A stretch of DNA of 64,000 nucleotides. It comes from Microglena sp. YARC (taxonomy: Eukaryota; Chlorophyta; Chlorophyceae; Chlamydomonadales; Chlamydomonadaceae). The translations under genes and the position numbers were made by a program. The stretch lies in assembly GCA_022414725.1 (NCBI GenBank), contig JAJSRW010002070.1:1-64000 (forward strand), in the 5' to 3' direction. The stretch's first letter is position 1; each line of letters begins with the position of its first letter. Under the pieces are notes generated by a model. That model ran no database searches and was not told the origin of the DNA. It saw nothing but the letters and a program-made list of their open reading frames with translations. Positions 42,601-51,504 of the stretch are shown here, piece by piece.

Positions 42601-43678
42601 ATGCCACACAAAAAAAATAAACATGTACAGAAACATAAGAAAATACAACATATGCAGTCGCAGACGAATAATCAGACTGCTCCGGGGCAAAGTGGGCAGA
42701 CTGTGACGCAGCAGCAGCAGGGGGCGGCGGCTGCTAATCAGGTGCATGTGAATGGGCAGCTGCAGGTGAATTCTCAGGCGCCTGTGAATGGGCAGGGAAA
42801 TGCTAATCAGGTGCCTGTGAATGGGCAGGTGAATTCTCAGGCGCCTGTGAATGGGCAGGGGAATGCTAATCAGGTGCCTGTGAATGGGCAGCGGCAGGTG
42901 AATTCTCAGGCGCCTGTGAATGGGCAGGGGAATGCTAATCAGGTGCCTGTGAATGGGCAGGTGAATTTTCAGGCGCCTGTGAATGGGCAGGGGAATGCTA
43001 ATCAGGTGCCTGTGAATGGGCAGCGGCAGGTGAATTCTCAGGCGCGTGTGAATGGGCAGGGGAATGCTAATCAGGTGCCTGTGAATGGGCAGGTGAATTC
43101 TCAGGCGCCTGTGAATGGGCAGGGGAATGCTAATCAGGTGCCTGTGAATGGGCAGGTGAATACTCAGGCGCCTGTGAATGGGCAGGGGAATGCTCAGAAT
43201 GCGGCTGCTACTGGGCATGTTCAAGTTTCTCAGCATGGGCAGCAGCAGAATGCGCCTCTTAGGGGAGCTGGTGCTGGGGAATCCAGTGCTTACATTTAAA
43301 ATAATTAACGAGCAAGACTTTCTCCAAGAGGATAAACTACTTGAACTTCAAAATAGGTCTGTTGCCGATACTTTAAAACAGTTGGTAGATGACCATTTAG
43401 GAAAAGGAATTATTAATAATTTTACTATTCCTGTAAATTTTGAAACATCTGACGAACTACAAAAGTCTGCTTATATATGTTACGCATTCTACGAGATTTC
43501 CTTGTGGACAAAACAGGGACAAAAAGGGGAACTTCCCAAATTAAGCGATGTTGGTAAAGGTGCAGTGTATCGTGCGGTAAAAGTTCTAGAAGATAATAAA
43601 ATAATAATTACTGAAGGAAACGAAGTAGCCGGACACTCTCAAATATTTAAATACATTCAGATTATCAATTCGAAGTAA
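42601..43678 (+). CDS. Gly/Asn/Gln-repeat protein with a C-terminal domain, frameshifted
   Basis: It starts at ATG 42601 (MPHKKNKHVQKHKKIQHM), which is basic, and then about 160 residues of repeats of the type QAPVNGQGNANQVPVNGQVN (units of 54 or 60 bases, 42770-43190). The frame changes at about 43290, and the next frame gives a folded-looking domain of about 125 residues: INEQDFLQEDKLLELQNRSV, ADTLKQLVDDHLGKG, YICYAFYEISLWTKQGQKGE, VLEDNKIIITEGNEVAGHSQ. The C-terminal part is AT-rich, while the repeat is GC-rich, so the repeat may be a later insertion or expansion. Family and function are unknown. The winged-helix-like end (GKGAVYRAVKVLEDNKII) would fit a DNA-binding domain. Confidence 0.55.
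42770..43190 (+). repeat. 54/60-bp coding tandem repeat
   Basis: About seven units of GTGAATTCTCAGGCGCCTGT, GAATGGGCAGGGGAATGCTA, ATCAGGTGCCTGTGAATGGG, CAG with an optional CGGCAG hexamer. Units are nearly identical, so expansion is recent. Each encodes NSQAPVNGQGNANQVPVNGQ. Confidence 0.9.
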
Positions 43679-43747
43679 GGAACCCCATTAAGTGTAAAAA
43701 ACTTAAATTGACTTACAGTCGTTGCTTGCTTGGAAACACACTCATTT

Positions 43748-45013
43748 TCACATGCGGTAAGTGCAACCCGCAAGTTTGATTTGTTCTCTATTTTCACCGA
43801 ATGAACAATCGCACGTGATCTTCGCAACAGTGCACGCCCTAACCATATCATCGTATTCATCCTCTCCCCAAGGATACAAGGATTGCCGCATGCACACGCC
43901 CGGTATGTCGGACGCGACTAACAAGTCACCGTTTCGTATGTCCCCTCCCTGTCCACACACTAGCACCCCCCCCTCGCCAGCAGAGTTCACACTGACCCGC
44001 CCTAGTAGAGAGTCTTTTCCAGGCAGGCGCGCGATCACGGTGCCCACCTGAAATTCCCTCCCTCCGTCGTTCGTATGCACGGTACTCACAACGCCGAAGA
44101 CGCGCGGGTCCCGAGCGCGACGGCAAAGCGTCACCACTGGCAGAGCCTCGTCCACGTCGAGGAGGTCCTCGCACCCGTCGAGATCGCAGTACGCGCCGGT
44201 GGCCACCACCACAGCGCCAGGCCGCAAAGCAAGAAGATCCTCCCCCTCCGCCACCCGGCACCGATGCTGGCCTGTGAAGTTAAGCACTCCGGGCCTGAAG
44301 GATCCCGTTAGACGTGTGGACACCCCATCTTCGGACAGGAAGACCAAGTCTTTGGAGGCGACATCACCAAAGACAGCCCACGACGAGGGGATCGGGAACG
44401 AGAGAGCTCCGCCTAGACGCGTTAGGTCCGCATTAAGTTCGAGAGTGTACTTGTTACTCTGGGCTGCTCGGTATCCACACACGCGGTTCATGACGTTGAT
44501 CTCTCCCTTGCTGGCAGTCTGTGCACCTGCACCAATCGCGAGGGAGAGAGCCCCTCCCGCCGTCGCGCCGGCGCCGATGGCCACTCCCCCTTTGGCACCT
44601 ACACTAGATGCGGAGCCTATCGCCACGGCATCCTCGACGTTCCCCGCGCCAACGTCTGCGGCGCATCCCACGAGAGTATTCGCCCTGCCGGAGACAATTG
44701 TCGCGCCAGCGAGAGCTCCCACGACCGTCGTCGCGCCACCGCCCACCAGCGAGGTCGCCGACGAGTACCCGATGACGCAGTTGTAAGAGGAGGCTAGTCG
44801 CAAGGCGGACTCGCCCCCTACGACCACATTGTATGAGCCCGTGCGTGAATACAACGCCACCTGGTACCCCAAGAAGGAGTTCATGATGCCTACGGATTGT
44901 GGCGCTGCGTTGTAACCGACCGACAGAGACTGATTCTGAGTCGTCGCGATCCCCCCCCCCTTCGATTGGTCCTCGCCCGTGAGATTCGCGTTACCGGAAG
45001 AAGATATAGACAT
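43748..45013 (-). CDS. YadA-like trimeric fibre/adhesin with C-terminal chaperone-type domain
   Basis: An intact 421-residue frame from ATG 45013; TATAA overlaps the ATG. Residues 30-180 are YadA/Hep-type head repeats (SVGYNAAPQS, AVAIGSASSV, GVAIGAGATA, SLAIGAGAQTA), which form a left-handed trimeric beta roll. NVMNRVCGYRAAQSNKY and LVFLSEDGVSTRLTGS follow. The C-terminal third carries LNFTGQHRC and VVVATGAYCDL, the FTGQHRC...G-x-Y pattern of fibre C-terminal (peptidase G2/intramolecular chaperone) domains in phage and giant virus fibres, which cleave off after trimer assembly. It is probably a virion surface fibre for host attachment. Neighbouring structural genes at 46208 and 51505 support this. 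Confidence 0.8.
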   Translation of the reverse strand: MSISSSGNANLTGEDQSKGGGIATTQNQSLSVGYNAAPQSVGIMNSFLGYQVALYSRTGSYNVVVGGESALRLASSYNCVIGYSSATSLVGGGATTVVGALAGATIVSGRANTLVGCAADVGAGNVEDAVAIGSASSVGAKGGVAIGAGATAGGALSLAIGAGAQTASKGEINVMNRVCGYRAAQSNKYTLELNADLTRLGGALSFPIPSSWAVFGDVASKDLVFLSEDGVSTRLTGSFRPGVLNFTGQHRCRVAEGEDLLALRPGAVVVATGAYCDLDGCEDLLDVDEALPVVTLCRRARDPRVFGVVSTVHTNDGGREFQVGTVIARLPGKDSLLGRVSVNSAGEGGVLVCGQGGDIRNGDLLVASDIPGVCMRQSLYPWGEDEYDDMVRACTVAKITCDCSFGENREQIKLAGCTYRM

Positions 45014-45074
45014 TTATACCACTAAAATTATCATTTAATTTTTTTTATTTATATTTTCGATCTGCAAGTGACGG

Positions 45075-45221
45075 TCAATTTAAGTTTGATGTATTAAATT
45101 GTTGAAGCACTTTCACCATCTTATCAACACTAGCTTGAATGTTTTGTATATTGTATTTTGTATCATTGATGATGTATGTGTTGACGCGCCCGATAATGTA
45201 ATGGACTAGCAATTCTGCCAT
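45075..45221 (-). CDS. Small hypothetical protein, 48 aa
   Basis: ATG 45221 to TGA 45075. The product (MAELLVHYIIGRVNTYIIND, then TKYNIQNIQASVDKMVKVLQ) is amphipathic and helical, with heptad-like spacing of Ile, Val and Leu. It lies just upstream of the fibre gene on the same strand. A balanced, protein-like composition with no low complexity supports a real small gene. Function unknown. Confidence 0.5.
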   Translation of the reverse strand: MAELLVHYIIGRVNTYIINDTKYNIQNIQASVDKMVKVLQQFNTSNLN

Positions 45222-45295
45222 GTTGTCGTCTGTACACTAAGTACCGTAATTGACATTGATGAATTATTTTTCTTTTTTATCTTCATTCTTCAATA

Positions 45296-45439
45296 TCAAT
45301 ACAATACGAGGACATTATCATCGGTAAATGTAACTGTAAAATCCGTGCCGTATGAATCTTTTATTTTTTGGAGATGTTGTTCCATGAGTTTCTTCAAGTA
45401 CTCGGACACGCAAGTAGAAGGAGGTGTTTGAGCAGCCAT
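45296..45439 (-). CDS. Small hypothetical protein, 47 aa
   Basis: ATG 45439 to TGA 45296. The product is MAAQTPPSTCVSEYLKKLME, then a short charged helix and FTVTFTDDNVLVLY, a helix-strand-strand layout. It is in tandem with the 48-residue gene at 45075 and the fibre gene, all on the minus strand, which suggests a small gene cluster. Function unknown. Confidence 0.5.
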   Translation of the reverse strand: MAAQTPPSTCVSEYLKKLMEQHLQKIKDSYGTDFTVTFTDDNVLVLY

Positions 45440-45544
45440 GTTTTATTACACATCTGTCATACATTTTAGACAAATTTTAATTGGGTGTACGCGCAAAGTA
45501 CACTCGACGGAACACTTAAATGATTGACCTACATTAAACAAACA

Positions 45545-45635
45545 CGGAACAGTAAAATGAAACATATATCAGATGGAAATAAATGTACGACATCGCCGTT
45601 AGAAAATTGGCGTTAAGAATGGTCGCTGACTTGGG
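45545..45635 (+). mobile_element. 91-bp 5' fragment of the IS630-Fanzor element
   Basis: These 91 bases are identical to 17713-17803, from inside the left terminal repeat to codon 18 of the transposase, and are cut at both sides. Identity over the whole length shows recent duplication or gene conversion. Confidence 0.9.
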
Positions 45636-45658
45636 ATGTCGTAGATGGTGTCCAAAAC

Positions 45659-46135
45659 TTATTTGAGAAAAACTGTATTCATGAGCTTCAGAGCCTCCAC
45701 GGCCTCGGCCTCGAGGTAGGAAATCGGGTACTTCGTGACGCACTGTGCATGGTCGGTCATCCTCTTCGGCTTGGTTGTTTGCACCTTCTTGGGAAGAATA
45801 TTCTCAGGATTTGTTTGAGCCCCGAAGCCAGGATGCGGTGTTTCGATTAATCTAAAGACGCCCATGTAGATTGGTTTGTTCCCTGCACAAAATATGGTTT
45901 GCCACATCATGGACGCGACGTTGCTGTACATGCTCATCCTGACGAGCACGACTTCGAAGTCGCCGGTGATTAACATGTTGTACACATGCGGGTCGCAGAT
46001 GTGGTTCGGGACGAAGACCGTGTACTCCTTGCCCCCCTTGATGATGTACACACTCAACGCGTGGATTCCTTGCTGGCTGTAGATGGAGAGGATCGATCTC
46101 GTGGCGAAAAGTATGTCGTTCACGTAAGGATTCAT
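45659..46135 (-). CDS. Hypothetical protein, 158 aa
   Basis: An intact frame from ATG 46135 with a GTATAAA motif 39 bases upstream. The protein has alternating strands (IHALSVYIIKGGKEYTVFVP, DFEVVLVRMSMYSNVASMMW) and a basic end. No signal peptide, membrane segment or known family. It ends 24 bases from the 91-bp transposon fragment, so its original C-terminus (VEALKLMNTVFLK) may be native or slightly altered. It looks like an intact viral gene. Confidence 0.65.
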   Translation of the reverse strand: MNPYVNDILFATRSILSIYSQQGIHALSVYIIKGGKEYTVFVPNHICDPHVYNMLITGDFEVVLVRMSMYSNVASMMWQTIFCAGNKPIYMGVFRLIETPHPGFGAQTNPENILPKKVQTTKPKRMTDHAQCVTKYPISYLEAEAVEALKLMNTVFLK

Positions 46136-46173
46136 TGATGCAATTTACAATTCTCACTTGAGAATATCCATCA

Positions 46174-46180
46174 TTTATAC
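46174..46180 (-). promoter_or_regulatory. GTATAAA promoter-like motif
   Basis: TTGTATAAATG on the minus strand, 39 bases before the ATG at 46135. Same word and spacing as at 47038 and 13941. Confidence 0.5.
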
Positions 46181-46207
46181 AAGTTTTGTGTGTTTGCATG
46201 AATTGAA

Positions 46208-46893
46208 TCACCCGAATAGTGACACGCCGGGCACCGGGTCGCCGTAGTAGTTGGAAGGGTGCGCCGCAATTACAAACATACGTTGTTGCACCCCCCCCTT
46301 GCTGATGGTATTGTTGCTGTACACGTGTCTGACGATCTCAAGGTCTCCGCTATCGGCTATCTCAAAACCGTAAGAGACTGTAACGTTGTTGTTGCTGAAC
46401 CCGCGCTCTATATGAAACCCTCCTCCTCCTACACGCCACCGAGAAGGTCGCGTAACACCGTCGCGTCCGTGTACTGCTGAATCCAACGCAAAGACCGCTC
46501 CGATTGATTGCCGCTACTTGACCCGACGACTATCCCTGCACCGCTAATGTCGTTATCTACGTATGCAGGTACTGTAGGGTCCAGAGGATGCGCGAGCTTG
46601 ATGAGCTTGTCTTGAACGACTAGCTCGACGGAGGTGATGGTCTCTATACCGCCCCGCACGTAGACGTTCCCATTCACGGTGATGCTGTTCGATCCGACCG
46701 TAATAACGTCCGGCGTCCCGAAGGCGCCGATGGAGACGGTAGACGAGAGCGACTGGATCTCCAGGTTGGAGTCGCTCACGAAACGCATCTTCCCTTCCGC
46801 GATGGCGCCCACGAGCGGGTCTTTGTTGTCATGTGTCTGCTGGTTCGGGAGCGATCCCATGAGGAGGTAGGATGCCGCTGGGTCCTCAGGCAT
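46208..46893 (-). CDS. Fibre/structural beta-repeat protein, frameshifted
   Basis: ATG 46893. The N-terminal part (MPEDPAASYLLMGSLPNQQT) is followed by beta-rich repeats SSTVSIGAFGTPDVITVGSN, SITVNGNVYVRGGIETITSV and ELVVQDKLIKLAHP, the layout of phage and giant virus fibre or appendage proteins. ISGAGIVVGSSSGNQSERSL comes next, and the frame changes at about 46435. The next frame, with FHIERGFSNNNVTVSYGFEI and FVIAAHPSNYYGDPVPGVSL, runs to the stop at 46208. Together about 225 residues. Upstream neighbour on the other strand is the oxygenase gene. Function in virion surface structure is inferred from repeats and from neighbouring fibre genes. Confidence 0.6.
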
Positions 46894-47037
46894 GGTTGTG
46901 GTGGCACTGTCGCGGAAGAACCGAGGGAGCTGCGCGCCACTAGGGACATGTTTTATAAAGGTTCTCGAAAATATTCCGAGTAGCCTCTTTGGTAAACCCC
47001 AACGTTGCCCAAAAGCAACGATCTGCAGTTTTTTCGA

Positions 47038-47044
47038 GTATAAA
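47038..47044 (+). promoter_or_regulatory. GTATAAA promoter-like motif
   Basis: CGAGTATAAAAGG lies 41 bases before the ATG at 47079, a classical TATA position. Confidence 0.6.
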
Positions 47045-47078
47045 AGGTGTGTCTGTCCCCCAACATCAGAGTCTGATT

Positions 47079-48062
47079 ATGTCCAACAACATCCAGAATC
47101 TCTCTGATAACGGAGTATTTGTCGTCAAACCCGATTGGATAACAGAAACAATCAGGGACCAATTGCGCGAAGAGTTTATCCAGACTTGCCGCGAGTTTCC
47201 AGAGTTTGAAAAACCCAAGGATGACGTGTACGTTCTGGGTGGATTTTCGGCACTCGGTAATCCGGCGTCGTTTCACAACCCGTTTGTGAGGAAACTAAGA
47301 GAATCTGTTATGTGGACAGTCGCACCGATTCTGAAACCACTCGCCAATGGAAGAAATCTGGAGCAGATTATGGACAGGATGATGTTCAGAACCCGAGGGA
47401 AGGTCGTCGCAAGCGAAAGTTGGCACAGGGACGAAGCTCCTGAAGCCGCCGATGAAGATGACGTTTTTGGAGGGTGGATCAATCTCGACGATACGGATCA
47501 CCATTTTTCGTGCATCCCAGGATCTCACAAGGGCGTTTCAAAGCATTCGGGGTTTGGGAAAGAGAAAGTGGTGGACAGTGCTAACAAGGAGAAGATCCGG
47601 GTCCCACCAGGCCACATCATCATATTTTTCGAGCGGATTCTACACGAAGTGAACAGGTCAAATGTTCCGCCAAAAGGGATCGTTCGTTTGTTTCTGGGTT
47701 GGCGTCTCACCAATAGCACGCGGAGTCTCTACGATTTGAAGGACATTTTCATGAACCAAGCCGTTCCAAAACTGAAGTCGGATCAGACTCCCTCGATGTA
47801 TTCGATTTATCACAGAAATGTGTGGGTCGACGCACTCGAGAGTTTTTCGGCAACCTTCAAAGAGAATTGTATCGTCAAAGACAATCTCAAAGGCAGAGAC
47901 GTCAAAATCGTCCCGATGCACATGAAGTCGCTGAGAAGCATTGGCGTCCCCATGTACAAAGAGTACACGTCAAGAGAGTGTCTCTTATACGTTCCGGGAA
48001 AGCGATGGGATTTGGAAGTTCCGTGCTCAGAGACTTCTAGGGTCGATACCCTCGAGTTTTAA
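47079..48062 (+). CDS. Phytanoyl-CoA dioxygenase (PhyH)-like Fe(II)/2-oxoglutarate oxygenase
   Basis: An intact 327-residue protein. I take the ATG at 47079 (MSNNIQNLSDNGVFVVKPDW) over an upstream TTG because the TATA motif stands 41 bases before it. The iron triad is visible: SWHRDEAP (His and Asp, about residue 112-115) and ERILHEVNRSN (second His, about 190), then the basic residue for 2-oxoglutarate in GIVRLFLGWRL. The FSCIPGSHKG turn is typical of the family. PhyH-like enzymes hydroxylate small molecules or lipids; several giant viruses carry one, and the substrate is not known. It overlaps a small minus-strand gene by four bases. It is one of the intact genes of the window. Confidence 0.8.
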   Translation: MSNNIQNLSDNGVFVVKPDWITETIRDQLREEFIQTCREFPEFEKPKDDVYVLGGFSALGNPASFHNPFVRKLRESVMWTVAPILKPLANGRNLEQIMDRMMFRTRGKVVASESWHRDEAPEAADEDDVFGGWINLDDTDHHFSCIPGSHKGVSKHSGFGKEKVVDSANKEKIRVPPGHIIIFFERILHEVNRSNVPPKGIVRLFLGWRLTNSTRSLYDLKDIFMNQAVPKLKSDQTPSMYSIYHRNVWVDALESFSATFKENCIVKDNLKGRDVKIVPMHMKSLRSIGVPMYKEYTSRECLLYVPGKRWDLEVPCSETSRVDTLEF

Positions 48063-48172
48063 TCATCGTTGACGCGCCGGTACATGACCGTCTTGCTTAC
48101 GATGAGTGAGTGCAACCATGTTTCAAAGTCGGTCCTCACAGCAGCTGCATCGTTGAGATGTTCTGAACTCAT
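48059..48172 (-). CDS. Small hypothetical protein, 37 aa
   Basis: ATG 48172 to TAA 48059. It gives MSSEHLNDAAAVRTDFETWL and HSLIVSKTVMYRRVNDD, an amphipathic helix with a basic end. It overlaps the stop of the oxygenase gene tail to tail. The short size makes this tentative. Confidence 0.35.
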   Translation of the reverse strand: MSSEHLNDAAAVRTDFETWLHSLIVSKTVMYRRVNDD

Positions 48173-48179
48173 CGACGTC

Positions 48180-48660
48180 CTACATGATAACGTTTTCGCG
48201 GATAGAAACGAATAGCTTGGAGAGGGCCACAAGTCCGCCTAGAGATTGGTGTCGCCCCCAGACCTTTCCAATCACCAAACCCGATGGGCAAGAAGAATTG
48301 GCGCGGCACCCATGTAGAATCTGGCGTACGCCCCAATCTGTTGTCTTGAGACCCCGGACCTGTATCTGGTTTCAGGGGATATCATTCAAATTATACTGTA
48401 TACTTGCGAATGTAAGCCACATGCCAGTGTATTAGATAAACACAGATTGAAATAAATGTCAACTCAATGCACAACCAACCGCAAGAGGCGTTGTTGCATT
48501 TTTCAAAAGTACTCACAATTTACGATTATCAACTAAAACATTGTTGCAGATGTAATACTTTGGTGTGAATCGAAAACGACGTGATTTGTAAGCAAACTTT
48601 TTGAGACGAACAAGGATTTGTTGAAATTGTTTTTATTGTTTTTACACAACCGTCAACATC
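48180..48660. repeat. Transposon graveyard with shuffled fragments
   Basis: 48350-48403 matches 5371-5440. 48404-48426 is the inverse of 9840-9862. 48465-48542 matches transposase bases 17945-18023, and 48560-48640 matches the preceding bases 17868-17945, so the two neighbouring pieces are in exchanged order. Small insertions and deletions are scattered. Nothing codes here. 48184-48350 is unassigned. Confidence 0.7.
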
Positions 48661-48677
48661 CTGAGCGCATTGATTCT

Positions 48678-49220
48678 TCAGACCTGCACGCCCATGAAAT
48701 GATTGGAGAGCACAGCTCGGAAGAGCATGCGGTAGTACGGGACTGCAGAGACGATCATGAAAATGAACAATAACATGTCCGCGAAGGCCCGTATCCCCCG
48801 GATGCCCACGTCGCGGTAGCGGAGACTTCTGTTTCTCTGCAAAGACGACGCTACCATGATACCGACAGTTGCGGATAGAAGGACGGATAGGGCATAGTCG
48901 TATACGAGCAGCTTCACGAGCGTCGTGCTGAACACGTTCACAAAGGTTCCGGTTTTCTCGATACTGGTAACGTAGTTGGATAAGACAACGAGGAGAATGA
49001 TAAAGCAACTTGTCAACACGACGTTGATCACGACCGCAATGATCACGAGGTATTGCAGGTCTGGTGGGGTTTTGTTTGACTCGATGAGCGCGTCGTCTAG
49101 GTACATTTTTTTGACGAACTGCATTTGGAATATCCTCTCCGCGATGTACACGGATATCCATATGATCATGAGTTGCAACAATTTGAAAAGGGATAGTATA
49201 ATCACGCTAGATTTGTCCAT
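48678..49220 (-). CDS. Polytopic membrane protein, 180 aa
   Basis: The start at ATG 49220 (MDKSSVIILSLFKLLQLMII) is preferred over an upstream ATG. Four hydrophobic segments are seen: about 5-25, 60-85 (YLVIIAVVINVVLTSCFIIL), 105-125 (LVYDYALSVLLSATVGIMVA) and 145-165 (GIRGIRAFADMLLFIFMIVS). The GIRGIRAFADML segment recalls KGIHAFGDLALPMVAFYMLV in the membrane protein at 55450, so the two may be distant members of one viral membrane protein family. A role in the inner virion membrane is likely but unproven. Confidence 0.65.
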   Translation of the reverse strand: MDKSSVIILSLFKLLQLMIIWISVYIAERIFQMQFVKKMYLDDALIESNKTPPDLQYLVIIAVVINVVLTSCFIILLVVLSNYVTSIEKTGTFVNVFSTTLVKLLVYDYALSVLLSATVGIMVASSLQRNRSLRYRDVGIRGIRAFADMLLFIFMIVSAVPYYRMLFRAVLSNHFMGVQV

Positions 49221-49312
49221 TGTCTCTTCTTTACGTAGAGTGTAAGTGTATTTACTCTGGTTGTACACTTGTTTTCAAAAATAAAATGAATATTATTTAA
49301 GAAAACTATTCA

Positions 49313-49786
49313 ATGTCAGGCATTCGTGTTGAAGACATTGACGACGAACATGGGCAACACAACATTCCTCCAAGCGTATGGGGCCCCCCATTATGGAAAT
49401 CTATACACTACGTTGCCCTGGGGTACCCAGCGAACCCCACGCCTGAGGAGAGACGGGTCTACAAAACGTTCTTCGACCAGATCTTGGAACACTTGATCCC
49501 GTGCCACGTGTGCAGCGAGAACTACCACAGGCATCTTGTAGAGCTCCGAGGTGCGTGGAGTGACGAAAAAAGGTTCTCTTCCCCTGATGGTTTGTTTGAT
49601 TGGACGGTCGCGCTGCACAACCTTGTGAACCGAGACACCAGTAAACCCATTCAGGATTCTGCTGAGATGCGTCGCCATCTCATTCATGCGGGCGCTCCGA
49701 ACCAACGCCGTCGTTCAGGCGGAAACAATGATTATTACAACAACAACAACAACAACAACATTGGTTGGCCATATTTGCTTTCTTGA
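49313..49786 (+). CDS. Erv1/Alr-type FAD sulfhydryl oxidase
   Basis: An intact frame from ATG 49313. The Erv1 blocks are WGPPLWKSIHYVALGYP (residues 23-39), LIPCHVCSENYHRHL (redox CxxC near 64-67) and LFDWTVALHNLVNRD (HN-x-VN, FAD-binding helix). Enzymes of this family make disulphides in virion membrane proteins during assembly in the cytoplasm and are a giant virus core gene. The C-terminal 30 residues are an Asn-rich low-complexity tail (NNDYYNNNNNNNIGW) encoded by an AAC repeat. Length of about 157 is normal. It is divergent from the membrane protein gene at 48678. Confidence 0.9.
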   Translation: MSGIRVEDIDDEHGQHNIPPSVWGPPLWKSIHYVALGYPANPTPEERRVYKTFFDQILEHLIPCHVCSENYHRHLVELRGAWSDEKRFSSPDGLFDWTVALHNLVNRDTSKPIQDSAEMRRHLIHAGAPNQRRRSGGNNDYYNNNNNNNIGWPYLLS

Positions 49787-49855
49787 CCGGCGTTGGCGTC
49801 GCCATTTCCGTTATGTTGTTAATATTGAGATCTCAGAGAATCAGGTTTCCGGGAG

Positions 49856-50134
49856 TCACGAGAACACGAGGTCGATGAGCGTGAACATGAACATGCTCCC
49901 TATCGCCACCGCCGCGGTTACAATGCCTAGAGAAAGCGGTGTTGCGGCTTGATTGTTATGCGAAAGACCTGACGGAGAAAGACCAAATGGCGTAATAGAT
50001 CCGTGTACGTCAAATAGTGGTAGTGGTTTCACTATGAATATGAGGATCATGGCCAACATGAAGAAGACTGACGCATAGATAACGCGTGCTGGCATGATCG
50101 GTGGCATTGTAGGTGGTGCTTGTTGGAGAGACAT
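49856..50134 (-). CDS. Small membrane protein, 92 aa
   Basis: An intact frame from ATG 50134. Two hydrophobic segments, about residues 16-37 (VIYASVFFMLAMILIFIVKP) and 67-90 (LSLGIVTAAVAIGSMFMFTL), flank a polar loop with Pro and Ser. The N-terminus is Pro-rich. Small double-spanning proteins next to Erv1 fit the set of disulphide-bearing or structural membrane proteins, but no Cys is seen here. Family not recognised. It ends 70 bases from Erv1, tail to tail. Confidence 0.6.
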   Translation of the reverse strand: MSLQQAPPTMPPIMPARVIYASVFFMLAMILIFIVKPLPLFDVHGSITPFGLSPSGLSHNNQAATPLSLGIVTAAVAIGSMFMFTLIDLVFS

Positions 50135-50217
50135 TGATATTTTTTCTTATTGACCTTTTTTACATTTTTTTCAAGCAAAAAAAATGGTAACGGTTTTTTT
50201 GTGATGCCAATTAAAAG

Positions 50218-51471
50218 ATGTTGTTGAGGGAGCACCCCGAGTACCAGTCTCTACGGGTCTGAAGACCGCCATAGCCATTTGATATTTTCCACGTTCGGAG
50301 ACATCGATCTAGACAGCCCTTACCTTACTGGATTCAATGTGAGCGGCGGCTCGAAAGCGGAGGCAAACATCACCGGATTCATGCGCAGGTGCTCGCACTT
50401 CATTTTCGACAACTTCTCGAACAAGCAGTACCCGGACTTCCTCAGCGAAACTTAAACATGACAAAGGTTCCGCGCCCCAACCACGGCAGCGGGAACCATG
50501 TGAGGCAGATGTTCTTCGGATGCTCATCCAGCATAACATGATGGCGATGCACAAGAAGGCGTACGAGGGCGTCCTGGGAATAGACAAGCGGAAGCTCTCT
50601 GGAACAGACATCCTGAAGAGGTACCTCGCATTGGTGGGTGGATCTGCGTTCATGCAGGTGGCGAGGATGGGCGAGTACAAGACGTTGAACAAGAACATTG
50701 TGTTGAAATTTAAGAACGGGAGCTTCCGGTACGTGTACGAGTTGCTGTCGGACAACACGCAGCTCATAGACGCGTTGGTACAGGACAAGTATCTGGAGAA
50801 TCTCTTGGGTATCCAGAACGTGTACTCCATGGCCATTTACAGATTGGTCATGCGGCGGCTTCTAGACCCCTCAGGAACTGACAAGTGCATTAGGGACTTC
50901 ATCGACACGGTCGCCCTCTCGGGCGTGTATTATATAGACGAGACCGTGTACAACAACGTTGTGCCGAGCCGTTCGATCCCTCAAACCAGATGCACAGCTT
51001 CCTGATAATGAACGAACTGGTCACGGGGGGGCATTATTTTGACCACTGTCGAGGTAACTTCTCGAACTTTTATGAAAGTTACAGCGCCATGTACTACCTA
51101 AGCGCGCTTTCCTCTAACGGGGTCCTTTCGGCAACCATCAGGGCGCTGAAGAAGCGTATGGAGGCAGTCACGATCCACGCGATCTCCGTGTCTCTCGACT
51201 TTACAGGGACACGGCGGGCGTTGAATGCGCGAAAGTTAAGACGACTTACCAAAAGGCGCGGTCCGTCAGGATTTATGGGGACACCAAGGAACGCATCCAG
51301 CTCCTGACCAACTTCGACTCGATCTTCCGCCTCTTCTTCGGGCATGTGTACGACGGGCTCGCTGTCCTCGAGGTGAAGCTAACGACTCCGTTGAACCCGG
51401 TGTTGAAGGCGTACCAAAACAAGACCATCCGGTACGACATCGTCAAAGACTTGGGAATAAAAAATAGTTAG
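50218..51471 (+). pseudogene. Frame-broken paralogue of the RPNHG-motif protein
   Basis: The blocks match the gene at 10061 in order: a start MLLREHPEYQSLRV (50218), GDIDLDSPYLTGFN, CSHFIFDNFSNKQYP, KVPRPNHGSGNHVRQMFFG, TDILKRYLALVGG, LIMNELVTGGHYFDHCRGNF, and LLTNFDSIFRLFFGHVYDGL followed by LEVKLTTPLNP. At least five frame changes and an early stop (about 50268-50290, 50455, 50520, 50960, 51230) spread them over all three frames. The 10061 copy's Gln/Thr/Pro repeat tail is absent; this one ends with TAG at 51471. It is a duplicate that has lost, or never regained, an open frame. Confidence 0.75.
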
Positions 51472-51504
51472 ACACGATGTCCGACGAGACCCTGTGATGT
51501 GACT

